A DNA stretch of 64,000 nucleotides, taken from assembly GCA_026075535.2 (NCBI GenBank), contig AP026540.1, positions 10,850,001-10,914,000 on the forward strand, read 5' to 3'. The notes under the pieces were generated by a model. The model had not been told where the DNA came from. It did no database searches and saw only the letters and a program-made list of their open reading frames with translations. This stretch comes from Tricholoma matsutake (taxonomy: Eukaryota; Basidiomycota; Agaricomycetes; Agaricales; Tricholomataceae). Shown here piece by piece: positions 45,265 to 55,009 of this stretch. Position 1 is the first letter of the stretch. Each line of letters begins with the position of its first letter. The translations under genes were made by a program, and so were the position numbers.

Positions 45265-45845
45265 AGTCTGGTGCCCTCACAAACTTACCACACACACACA
45301 ATGCACCCCAACATTAGCTATTACACAGCCACTACAATGTGCACACATGCACACATGCAAAACAGCCATTACACACCCAAACATTCTAATGCAAGCATGC
45401 ATCAATATTCACATCAAAGAATTTCCAAATATAGAATCAAGCCATGAAACAATGCCCGCTATGCATTGCCATCACATCCTCATCAATTTCCCATCAATCA
45501 GCACCCACTTGACATCCCCATCACTTTTCCATCAAATTCCCATCAAATTCCCATCAATCCCATCAATCCCTGAGAATGATGTGCTCCCATCATTCTGATG
45601 TCATGATGCAACCCTTCCATGTATAGAAAGTCTTGATGTGGCCATATTCAAGGTGGATAGCTATTTTTAGCATACTATAGGTAGTAGGCTGTCTTTCCCT
45701 TCATTGCCCCTGTCCCTTCCTCTCTTGCAACAAAGGTATAGTTAATTATTCTTTCTGCTGTATAGTACTAATGTCCCTTCCTCTCTTGCAATGAAGATAA
45801 CCTATTCCTGTCTGCCTGACTGACCATTGAGTGAGGTTCCCTAAC
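45265..45845. repeat. Insertion in cargo intron, low-complexity interior
   Basis: This stretch separates donor and acceptor of the first cargo intron in E1. It contains CACACA and CATGCACACATGCA runs and a tandem CCATCAAATTCCCATCAA tract (45470-45570). The outer parts hold related CTGG..CCCTCAC / GGAACCTCAC words in inverted orientation, which hints at a further TIR element, but I could not fix the ends. Confidence 0.35.
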
Positions 45846-46132
45846 CAGGCAACCTTTCAAAAAACATGAAATGAACAGAAAAAAACTTACCTGGGACCCA
45901 AACAACATCCAGCATTGTTTGGGCCCATTTGTTGCATTCTGTTGCTGTTGCTATTGTTGCAGGAGGTGTGGGAGGAATGGACTGACAAGGTGGTGGTGGC
46001 AGTAGAGGCAGGTGGGAGGCAGCAGTGTCAAGAGTGGTGGTGGTGGTGGTTGATTGATCAACAATGATTGTGGACCCATTCTTGAACATGCATGTGAGTC
46101 ATGTAATCCAAATAGTACTTACAGATCTAGGT

Positions 46133-46228
46133 GCCCTTAGTATGATAAGGTGTGTTAATGTAATGGTTACATGTCTCACATGCCTTATGTGGGCTCATGC
46201 TTGTGAGTTCGATTCTCACTGGTTACCA
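46133..46228 (+). other. tRNA-like sequence, E1 right end, outward-facing
   Basis: Box A-like TGTTAATGTAATGGTTAC and box B-like GAGTTCGATTCTCAC, pointing toward the right end of E1. It sits just upstream of the minus-strand cargo gene start (46089), as in E2 and E3. Confidence 0.45.
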
Positions 46229-46527
46229 TATTTTTCTAACATGATAACATTCTACTTGGACTGCCTCAGACTGGTTTCAGTCCTAGTCTGAGTACAGTCC
46301 TAGTGTCCATGTGGTATTCACTTGGAATCCACTAGGGTTCAGTTAAAAATTATTTGCTGAGTTAGAAACTAGTTATTAACTATGACCTCTGAGGGAGGGT
46401 TTTTAACATAGGTTACTAACACAGTAGTTAATAACCTGTTAAATTTGTTAAAAATGATTTTTAACTGGTTAAAATAAAAGTTGATGTTAAAAACTGTCCC
46501 AATCAATGGCAGGCTTAGCCTCGCATC

Positions 46528-47869
46528 CTACACCTCTTGATTCTCTGGCTGCACAGTCAATGGAATATCAATTTTATTACCCCCTGAATGAGTGTTCAGC
46601 ATTCTGACAAGAACAGAAGAGCTCAAGTCGATGTCTTCATCAATGTTGAATTCATCATCCTCATTGTTGATGCCAGAACAGGCACCATCGGAATCAGATT
46701 CCTCATCAGACTGGCTGTCATCATTGTCAATGGCCTGAGAATGATGTGTAGTATCCAAAGAGGTTCCAAGAAGACTGGCTTCAAGATCCTTATCAATGTC
46801 ATAGAACTTGACAGATGGATGATGGATCTTCTCGCTTGGATCCCCTGACTTGGATTTCTATGAAGCCAAGTTGCTATGAGAAACTAGGTAATAGAAATTT
46901 CACAAGACTCACCTCATGAGTCCCATACCACTGTCCAACTTGAATCATATTTACAAGTGTTCCAACAGATTGGTTTCCATGAAGCGGTGAATTAAACCAT
47001 GTAACCTTTGATCCAGTACGCTTGTCTGGCATTGAATTAACAAGAGCAGAGTAAATTTTGACTGCAAGAGTCTACAAGAAGTAAGAAAAGTGATTGAGCA
47101 GACCTAAACATTACATACCGCAACAACTCGAGGATGTTGGTGGTTCTCGAGACCTTCCCACCATCCTAATGGATCATCATCATGAAATGGCTCATTGAAA
47201 GGATATTCTTGATGTGCATAAGCCAAGATTTGTCAATGAAATTTGTCTACAATTTGAGGAGCACCACCCACCTTGCGAATAAGTTTTGAGATAGGCGAGT
47301 TTTGGGGAACTGCTGAGTGCTCATCAGCTTCCAGCTCCCTTTGCAACATCTTCTTCAAAAACTCCTTCGCATGTTGATAAGCTTGGGGATAAGGGTGTTG
47401 ATGTAGGGTCCAGCTCATTAGAGCCATGTACAGCCTGTGTCCGACTTCCTTTAGATGGGATTGTAACTGTGTGCAGCATAGATGTAGGCTTTTTCAGAAT
47501 GGATGATTGAGAATAACCTAACATTGAATTAGTACTGCATGATAAATGAGAAGCCTGCACTCATTTATGTATGTGGATGTAAGAAAAAAGCAGTGAAATA
47601 TATATCACAGTCACCACCACTGCCAGATGACTCATCGATGAACTCCTTGTAGCATTGATTGATAATCGCAGTGACCTTTCTGGCGAGACTTGGAGCTATT
47701 CCAGTCTCATCAGAATTTTTCAAAAACAAATCCTTCAGGTATGCAGCGATAGCCAACCAGAAGATAAACACATCTGCTGCATTAGCGTGGGGTGACTCGA
47801 GTGACCAGAGAGACCGAGCTATTGGTTCAATAATCCTGATATACTGTAGTAGCCGAAGCTGAAAGCTTG
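46528..47869 (-). pseudogene. hAT (DUF659-type) transposase, C-terminal part
   Basis: Read on the minus strand from the Gypsy-2 junction: YIRIIEPIARSLWSLES, then VFIFWLAIAAYLKDLF (about 47770-47720), LARKVTAIINQCYKEFIDES and CDIYFTAFFLHP (about 47595). After a break there is FLKKMLQREL, then YPFNEPFHDDDPLGWWEGLE (about 47205-47145), VNSMPDKRTGS and WFNSPLHGNQSVGTLVNMIQ (about 46995-46935), the hAT dimerisation-type C-terminus. It ends in an acidic tail. The transposase cuts and pastes the element through an RNase H-like DDE core. Stops near 47575 and 47230 and frame changes show that it is inactive, unless some breaks are introns, which I cannot settle. Confidence 0.85.
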
Positions 47870-47999
47870 TGTTAAGACTATAGGTCTCAACTCAGCCGAG
47901 GTGTATCAGGTTCTAATCTGGACTTGGGTGCTTCCCTAGTCAGTATGGCTATCTGCACTTAGAGGCTTTCAAAGTGGACCATCGGTTTGTGTATCACAG

Positions 48000-50559
48000 T
48001 GGAGTGGTCAGGGATGCCCACTCCAGGGTGGTCAGGGATGCCCACTCCAGGGTGGTCAGGGATGCCCACTCCAGGGTGGTCAGGGATGCCCACTCCAGGG
48101 TGGTCATGTGATCTAGTAGATATACCTGTAGCTAGTCACATGTTAGTAGCTAAGCTTGCTATACCATCACATTCCACGCCTTCAGTGAGGGAGATGCTCG
48201 GCACGTCTCCATCTTGGTGATGAGAGTGTGATTCTTGCTTTAACACGCTGTCAGCTGCTTCTCTCAGGCTTTTTTGGGGCTTTTCTCGAGTTATATTGTC
48301 TATTCTCAGCTTTTTGTGCTATTCTGAGCTTCTTTGATATCTCTGTCACCGTAAAACCGCACCATCCACTGTAAAGCTGTCCATCATCTGCTGTAAAACC
48401 GTTTAACTGCTCCACCCCATGCCGGGCCCTGGAAACATGAAGAAGTCTTCAAAAAAGAAGACTACAATTACAACTGACTCAGAGTTGAACACTCTGCCTA
48501 CACAGCCAATGCTCGACTTCCGCAGCTTTCTACAAATAGCAGAATACAAGAGCATTGCCCAATTCTGCACCTGGGCCTCCACCACTAGCGACGGCGCGAA
48601 CCTCAGATTACTCTGGGAATGCGCAATGGATGAAGGGGAGAAGTTGGGAATAAGGAAGGGGAAGAAGTTGGGAATAAAGGAAGGGATAGAGCAAGGGATG
48701 AACCTGGGCCATGAGGAAGGATATCTGGTTGCGAAGGAAGGATTCGACAGGATAATAGAGGCAGTAAAAACTAAAGGAACCTTGAAAGCATCCAACACCC
48801 ATGAAATGGTGACACAGACAGACAATGACCAACAACAGCAGTCGGCGACTACTCAAATGATGCTCACCACCACTGCCAACACTGCTGCGCAAACGACACC
48901 CCTCACTGATGAGACCCCCACCAAACCATCACTGCCGATGATGCCTGCACAGCCCCCATCAATGTCGTCAACGCTGTCAACATTGTCGACAACAGCCACC
49001 ACAACCCCCTCCACAACCTCAAACCAGCCCAAAACACCTCAAAAATGACGGCACTCGCTTCCAAGCCGACCTACAGCACCTCAGGCAACCTCCCAGCCCC
49101 TTGTTCTGCACTCTGAACCTTGCCATTCCACTGCCACGTCGCCATCAACGACGACGATGAACCTTGCTGCAACTGCCCCAAAAATGACAACTAGGGCAAC
49201 GTCTAGCGCACAGACGACTTCTATGACCTCAGATAACATTATTACAGCTTCAAATGAGATACTGGGATCCTATACAGCCCAGGAAACCAAGTCGCACGAC
49301 GACGAACAGCTGCATTCATCAAAACACATCGTCTCCTCAACAGACGACCCCTGCCAGCCCCACAAGCCCCAACGACGTGTACCACCCCCCAGACCCCCCT
49401 GTGCCCCCCAGCTTGTGCCCCAGACTGCTGTCCCATGCCTCAAACCACCCCATACCACTGCGAAGTCATCGTCGACGACAGCTGAACCCCCAGCACTACC
49501 CCACTCAGAACCACGAGCAATGCCTCAGGAACGACGATGTACGCTGCCAGAGTCATCAAAACAACCCTGTTCATGGCCTATCTGCCCCAGATCACCCCAG
49601 AACCCTCAGACACAAGCTGTATTGCCACCACCCATGTCCTACACCACTGCCACGTCGTCAACGACGCTGTCGACAACTGCTGACACCCCCCGTTTTCCAT
49701 CTGCCACCCTGTCACCCCTGGTGTACCCAAACTCACCCCAGCACCCCAGACGAGCTGTTTTGTTGTCCCCCCCATCTCCCACGGCCACCACCATGTCCGA
49801 ACTCCCCCCTGGCCCTGTTCTACAGCCCCCGTCTCTCGTCTCACCCCCCTTGAGCCATATACCACAGAGTTCAACACCTGTACCAGCATGTTTTGATTGG
49901 GCCAAAGATGCCGTGTCGTTACCTACTGCCCCAAGAACCCAACTGCGAGATTTCTCAGCTCTGAGGACAGGCCGTACACAGCCGTTCGGGACCCTATGAT
50001 GATGGACTCGACGATGATGACCTCCCCTGCACTATTTTCCGTCTTGAAATTTTTCTAGTTTAGCTCTGCCTTCTCTCGTTCCACCTCAACCTTTTATTAC
50101 TCGATGACATCCCACCGGTATAGGACCAGGAAGACCCATCATTACTATTCCTGTTGGAGTAGCACCCGTACTCACCACTCCTGTTCCAAAGCTTGACTGG
50201 GATCAAGACCCCCGGCTTGCTGACTTGAGTAAGGCCCTTCGAGCATTGGGATGGGCACCCCCCTGTTGAGTTTCATTTTATTTCATTCTTTATCTCAACC
50301 ATAGAATTTTCTGGCTACAAAATTTTTAGATTCTCATTTTTTATTATGTTCACATAGTTTTTTTTCTGGTTGTTTTTCTGCTGGGTGACGAGGACATTGC
50401 CATCTGGGACATGGGTGGATGGAGTGGTCAGGGATGCCCACCCCAGGGTGGTCACGTGATCTAGTAGATATACCTGTAGCTAGTCACATGTTAGTAGCTA
50501 AGCTTGCTATACCATCGCATTCCATGCCTTCAGCGAGGGAGACGCTCAGCACGTCTCCA
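48000..50559 (+). mobile_element. Small LTR-bounded gene carrier (2.56 kb, 4-bp TSD)
   Basis: LTR1 is 48000-48211 and LTR2 is 50420-50559. Both start TGGAGTGGTCAGGGATGCCC and end CACGTCTCCA, so the ends are TGGAG/CTCCA and not TG/CA-only. LTR1 is 72 bp longer because a 24-bp unit (tggtcagggatgcccactcc plus aggg) is present four times instead of once. The 4-bp repeat ACAG flanks the element (47996-47999 and 50560-50563). The interior encodes one Ser/Thr/Pro-rich protein and no pol, so this resembles a TRIM/LARD-type non-autonomous retrotransposon. A related 140-bp solo LTR lies at 60001-60140. Confidence 0.85.
48419..50269 (+). CDS. Protein of the LTR gene carrier (EG-LG repeats, P/T-rich)
   Basis: ATG 48419 opens MPGPGNMKKSSKKKTTITT. 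A conserved-looking helical part AQFCTWASTTSDGANLRLLW follows, then a Gly/Glu ladder KLGIKEGIEQGMNLGHEEGY (about 48670-48725) and a long Thr/Pro/Ser-rich stretch. One TGA (49046-49048) interrupts an otherwise continuous frame to 49999, where it reads CFDWAKDAVSLPTAP near the end. A later frame, 50110-50269, ends KLDWDQDPRLADLSKALRAL and is probably a last exon. Proteins with this EG-LG ladder and DWA...DPRL tail recur in agaricomycetes from my memory of the family. Their function is not known to me. No nuclease, polymerase or zinc-finger motif is seen. Confidence 0.55.
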
Positions 50560-51126
50560 ACAGTTGGAGGCTTTCCAACTGTCGAGTTCAAGTTATCACA
50601 ACTCAGAGACTTTCTGAGTTGTTGAGTTATTTGGGTTGAGTTTAAGACCGTTATTGAATTAGGTCAAGCTAAGTTATACAGGCAGTATTACTGTAGCTTA
50701 TATATGGTTCAGAGATGTCTATCATCCAATCGGAATACGAGATTCTTGTCAAGTAACAATAGAAAGAACAATAGAATAATAAGCCTCATGCCAAGTGTGA
50801 GGTGTCCAATGTCACGGATCCAATGTCAAGGATCCAATGTCAAGGACTGCTGTGGCACAGCCAGTCAATCAGTGGGAGTCAGGTTGGAAGGTCCCATCAG
50901 GGTGAGTCGTGTCGAGTCGGAGGAAAAATAAAGTACCCTGCCTTGCTGGTTACGATGATGAAATTGTAACATTACCTCCTCTCTATCTTCGAAGTCACTG
51001 ACTTCGATCACCATCGTTCTTCTTCTTCTTTAGATTACCCCCCTAGAACCTCCTGTGGGGTTCTCCAGTCATGTTCCCCATTGCATTGTCGTCAAAGTCA
51101 TCATATCCAGATTTGAGGAAATCCCA

Positions 51127-51288
51127 TCATCTCTGCTCTGCTTCCTCCAGCTCCCTTTGTTGCTTTTCCAGGCAGTTAGCACTATAGTGCCTGGGGCCTC
51201 GTCGTTTGCAGTGTCTGCAGACATGCTTCTGGCAAATCAGGCTGAAGTGCCCAATTATGTGACAGATGAAGCATCGGGTGTTCCTCAT
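51127..51288 (-). CDS. Post-integrase double zinc-knuckle ORF of Gypsy-2
   Basis: On the minus strand: HMRNTRCFICHIIGHFSLIC, then QKHVCRHCKRRGPRHYSANC and LEKQQRELEEAEQR before TGA. The first knuckle is C-x2-C-x4-H-x4-C and the second is C-x2-C-x6-H-x4-C, both complete. It lies downstream of the chromodomain and upstream of the 3' LTR, not in gag, and the gag knuckle of this element is separate. Nucleic-acid binding is likely from the motif. Upstream coding (to about 51500) is broken, so the original ORF was longer. Confidence 0.55.
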   Translation of the reverse strand: MRNTRCFICHIIGHFSLICQKHVCRHCKRRGPRHYSANCLEKQQRELEEAEQR

Positions 51289-51794
51289 GTGTGGGGGGGA
51301 CCAGGGTGGCTGGGTCGTCTGCAGTTCAGGTTTGGGTGTCGTGAGGTCTATGACTTCTAATGCTTTGGTCCTCTGGTTCCTCGTAGACTTCCAGAGGCGG
51401 TTTGTTGTTTGTTTTTGCTCTTCTGCTCATTGGACGGCAAGGGTGAGGTTGGTGGTCATTGGGATGGATCTGTGGGAGTATGAGGTTTCCCCTCGGTTGC
51501 TTTCTGTTTGTCTGACCGTGGTGCAGCCATGTCTTGGATCGCCTGCTCAATCCCAAGGGTCTCTGCATCATTCATGGCTTCTTGGAGATTTCGTTCCATC
51601 TGGTCAATTGTGCTTCAGTAGTAGAAACACATTCGGGCAAGATGGTATTTTGGTAGGTCATTAGCGAGCTGAGTGCGGAGGGCATCAGCATTAGATGTGT
51701 TTCATAGGAATTCATGGGTGAATTTTCACTCGGCGGGCATGTCTGTTCTGTCTATTTGTAGGTGGGGGTTTTCAGTTTAAGGGTTCTACAGTTG

Positions 51795-54414
51795 TCATTG
51801 CTGTTTATATGCCCCTAGGATTTTCTTGGCATGTTTCAAGTTTCCCTCAGGCTCCCATGAGTTCTCCGAGGTTGGGTATCCAACCCACATCACTAGGAAG
51901 TGCATGGTCCTCCCTTTCTTCTTGTGTCCGATGATTGCCTCCACTTTGTACTCTGATTCACCTTCTATCAAGTCAGGCAGTGGTTTTGGGAAATTCAGCC
52001 CGTGTGTCTCGGTTTCTTTATATGGGGAAAGGAGTGCCGCATGGAATACTGGGTGTATTTTCCATTGTTCTGGTAACTTCAGTCGGTAGGAGAGTGGGCT
52101 CAGGACCTTCTCGATGGTGAACGGTCCTTCTCTTTTCGGTGCGAGCTTCCTCATTGCATGTGTCATTTTGAGGTTCTTTGCCTCTAGCCACACCCTGTCT
52201 CCTTCTTTGAATGGGGTGAAGTGCCTCATTGTCCTTTCTGCCATCATTTGTCTGGCCAACTCGTGTGTTGCCTTTGCTTCATCTTGGGCCCATTGCAGTG
52301 CGACGATTTGCTTCTCTATGGCCGGTACATTCGTCTTCAGGTAGGGGAGTGGGATTGCCTTGGGCTCATAGCCCATCATGAGATAGAATGGGGAGTTCTT
52401 CTGTATGGAGTGTGTTCTTTGGTTGTGCGTGAACCCTGCGGTTGGGAGGAGGTGCTTCCAGTTCTCCTCATTGTTCGAGCAGAAAATCCATAGGTATACT
52501 TCCACTTCTTGGTTTACCCATTCTGTCTCCCCATCAGTCTGTGGGTGATATGCCGTGCTCATTGCCAGCTTGATTCCGAGCAGTCTTCCCAGCTCCTGGA
52601 AAAGCTGTGAGGCAAATCTGGGGTCTCAGTCAGAGATGATCTTGTCTGGCAGGCCGAATCATTTGTAGACATGATCCAAGTAGAGGGTGGCTGCCCCCAA
52701 TGCATCTATGGTTTTCCTGCAAGGGATAAAAATTACCCCCTTCGTAAGACCATGGTCTACCATGACCATGAGTGCATCATAACCGTCAGACTCTGGTAGG
52801 TCAGTTATGAAATTGGTCATTACCATCGTGAATGGTCTCGTCACTTTGGACTTGATTGGTTGTAGTGGCGGTGTCGTTGGGTGGGTATTGACCTTCATCT
52901 GCTGGCATATTGCACATCCAGCAATGTAGTTCTTGATGTATGTTATCATCCCCGGCCACCAGTAGTCCCTTCTGACCATTTCAGTCCTCTGCCATTGTCC
53001 CGGGTGTCCGCTGGTCACTCCTTTGTGGTATTTTTGCACCAGCTTCTTCCATAGATCTCTGTTGTCAGGGACATAGCATCGGTCTTGGAAGAATAGAAGG
53101 CTGTCTTCTATCTTCCAGTCTTCTAACGCCGATCTTATTGGCAGTGTCTCCTTGGTCTTTAGTGCTTTGATTGCACTCTTTACCAGATCGTCCTTCATGA
53201 TGCTTCCTGCGAGTAGATCATGCATTTTGGCATCAATGAATTTCACAAATACTGTTTCTGGGAGCATTGTGATGTCTTCATTATTGTTGTCTTCTGCTAG
53301 TACATGGTCTGCTCTTTGCGATAGCGCATCGCTTTGCACCATCTGTGATCTGGGTATGTGGACAAGCTGCAAGTCGAATTCCAATAGGAACAGACTCCAT
53401 CTTGCCTGTTGTCTGTTCAGTTTCTGCGCTGTCTGGAAGTACGTCAGGTTCTTGTGATCTGACAGGATTACCACTGGGTGTCCTGATCCCAGTAGGTAGT
53501 GTCTCCAGGTCTCTAGCGATTGCACAATGGCCAGTAGTTCCCTGTCATATATCTTGTAGTTCCATTCCGTTGGTGTTAGTGCATGTGATATGTATCCACA
53601 TGGATGCCAGTCCCCATTTGTGTCCCTTTGTCTCAGCACTCCTCCTGTAGCATGTTTCAAGGCGTCTGATTCGATTGTGAATGGTTTCATCGGGTCTGGC
53701 ATCAGCAGTACCGGTGCTTCTGCAAATTTCCTTTTCAGCATTTGAAAGGCCTGTTCACATTCCATTGTCCAGTTGAACGTCTTGTCCTTTTTTGTCAGTT
53801 CATTAAGTGGTCTGCTTGTCTCCATGAAATGTCCAATGAATTTCCTGTAGAAGTTCCCAAATCCCAGGAAAGATCTGACTGCCTTTACGTTTGTCGGGGT
53901 TGGCCAATCCTGTATACCTGCCAGTTTTGTGTTGTACATTGCAATTTTGTTGGGTCAGATGATCAGACCCAAGAATTCCACCTCATGGACGTCAAACTTG
54001 CATTTCTCTGGCTTCAGGTATAGGTCATTTTCTGCCAGTCTCTGCAGTACCCTCCTTGTCCTTTCCTGGTGTTCATTCTGATCCTTGGAGAATATCAGGA
54101 TGTTGTCCATGTAAATCATGAGCCATCCTTCTCCGATCATATCATGGAAGATCTCATTCATCATTGCCTGGAAGGCTACTGGTGAGTTACATAATCCAAA
54201 GAACATCACCGTTGGCTCAAACAGCCCCCTGTTCGTTTTGAAGGCTGCTTTCCATTGATCACCATCTTTGATCCTGACATTGTGATATCCCCATCAGATG
54301 TACAGTTTCATGAACCACTTTGCCCCTCTCAGTTTATCCAACAGGTCTTCTACCAGCGGCAGTGGGTAGGTGTTCTTGATTGTGCTGTTGTTCAAATACC
54401 TGTAGTCCTGACAC
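51795..54414 (-). pseudogene. Gypsy-2 pol: RT, RNase H, integrase, chromodomain
   Basis: The minus-strand order starts with reverse transcriptase [20 protein letters not shown] (about 54410), DGDQWKAAFKTNRGLFEP (about 54265) and FGLCNSPVAFQAMMNEIFHD (about 54200). The catalytic box reads YMDNILIFS (about 54110), Asp to Asn at the second catalytic Asp. RNase H has ESDALKHATGGVL (about 53672) and DRELLAIVQSLE (about 53540). The integrase zinc part runs from HKGVTSGHPGQ to CAICQQMK (53025-52890). The core includes STAYHPQTDGETE (about 52560-52525). The chromodomain-like YKVEAIIGHKKKG...WVGYPTSENSWEP is at 51940-51850. TGA codons replace Arg at 54294, 53955, 52659 and 52625. The element cannot replicate itself. 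Confidence 0.9.
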
Positions 54415-54742
54415 AGTACTTTACACTCCCCCCCCCCAGTCCGAGCAGACTCCGCTTGGACACACTCGGACACTCAGACTGTCCAAGGACTTCACTCGGA
54501 CTCGGACTCTGCTCAGACACTCGGACTGTCCTAGGACTTCACTCGAACTCTGCTCAGACTCTGCTTGGACACTTGGACTGTCCTAGAACTGTCCGAGTTG
54601 TCCAAGTAAAGTCCGAGGACTGCACTCGGACTTTGCTCAGACAACATCAATTGTGCATTTATTTACACCTTTTAAAGCACTGACCAAGTAAAGTCTGAGT
54701 TCCAGTCTTAGAGAAAGTCTTATAAGTCTCACAAAATGATGT

Positions 54743-54835
54743 GTGCACAGCGGGAATTGAACCAACAGCCTTCTGGACTAGCAATCACATGACAACAAAA
54801 CATGCACACTCTACCACTTAAGCCAAGTAGTCATT
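54743..54835 (-). other. tRNA-like sequence, E3 left end, outward-facing
   Basis: On the minus strand: TTGGCTTAAGTGGTAGAGTG (box A-like) and TTGGTTCAATTCCCGC (box B-like). The trailer CACATCATTTTGTGAGACTT parallels those in E1 and E2. Confidence 0.55.
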
Positions 54836-55009
54836 TAAAGTTACATACATTATATCTATTTATTACTGAAATATAATTTGTTATATATCATGAATAAATT
54901 ATTAAATTGACCCCCTCGCATCTGTGCAAGGGGTAATTAATATGGGTAATTAATATGTATAATACTAATCCCTCCCCTTGCAAGCTCGAGGGGAGGGGGC
55001 TGTAACTAT

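Larger units (their letters stand above)
41990..46089 (-). pseudogene. Cargo gene copy in E1, split by insertions
   Basis: On the minus strand, ATG 46089 opens MFKNGSTIIVDQS, a Thr run and a Pro-rich segment, ending TMLDVVWVPG at the donor of intron 1 (donor GT at 45891-45890, acceptor CTAG near 45222 with branch CTAAC). The intron is enlarged by an insertion at about 45265-45845. A Gly/Cys exon follows (about 45221-44969). The gene is then cut by element D. Past it, GPRDVNDIPWATG ends an exon at intron 42196-42131 (GTAGGT...ACTAAT...TTTAG). The final part lies next to a GTTTTGTTTGGGTTT block shared with segments A and B. Orientation and exon order match the other copies. Confidence 0.45.
47870..50971 (-). 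repeat. Gypsy-2 3' LTR, split by an insertion
   Basis: The LTR is 47870-47999 plus 50564-50971. The insertion point is after tatcACAG. The rejoined sequence aligns with the other LTR through 'ttggaggctttccaactgtc' and a tandem GGATCCAATGTCAA pair to the end TTGTAACA. Confidence 0.88.

Noticed and set aside
48000..48110. CRISPR-like direct repeats
   Set aside because: The units are contiguous without spacers, lie in an LTR, and the organism is eukaryotic.
47987..48220. ORF with repeated GWSGMPTP units
   Set aside because: It is the translation of the 24-bp LTR repeat, not a gene.
49157..49999. Separate 280-codon gene
   Set aside because: It is in the same frame as the ORF from 48419 with a single TGA between, so it is the second half of one protein.
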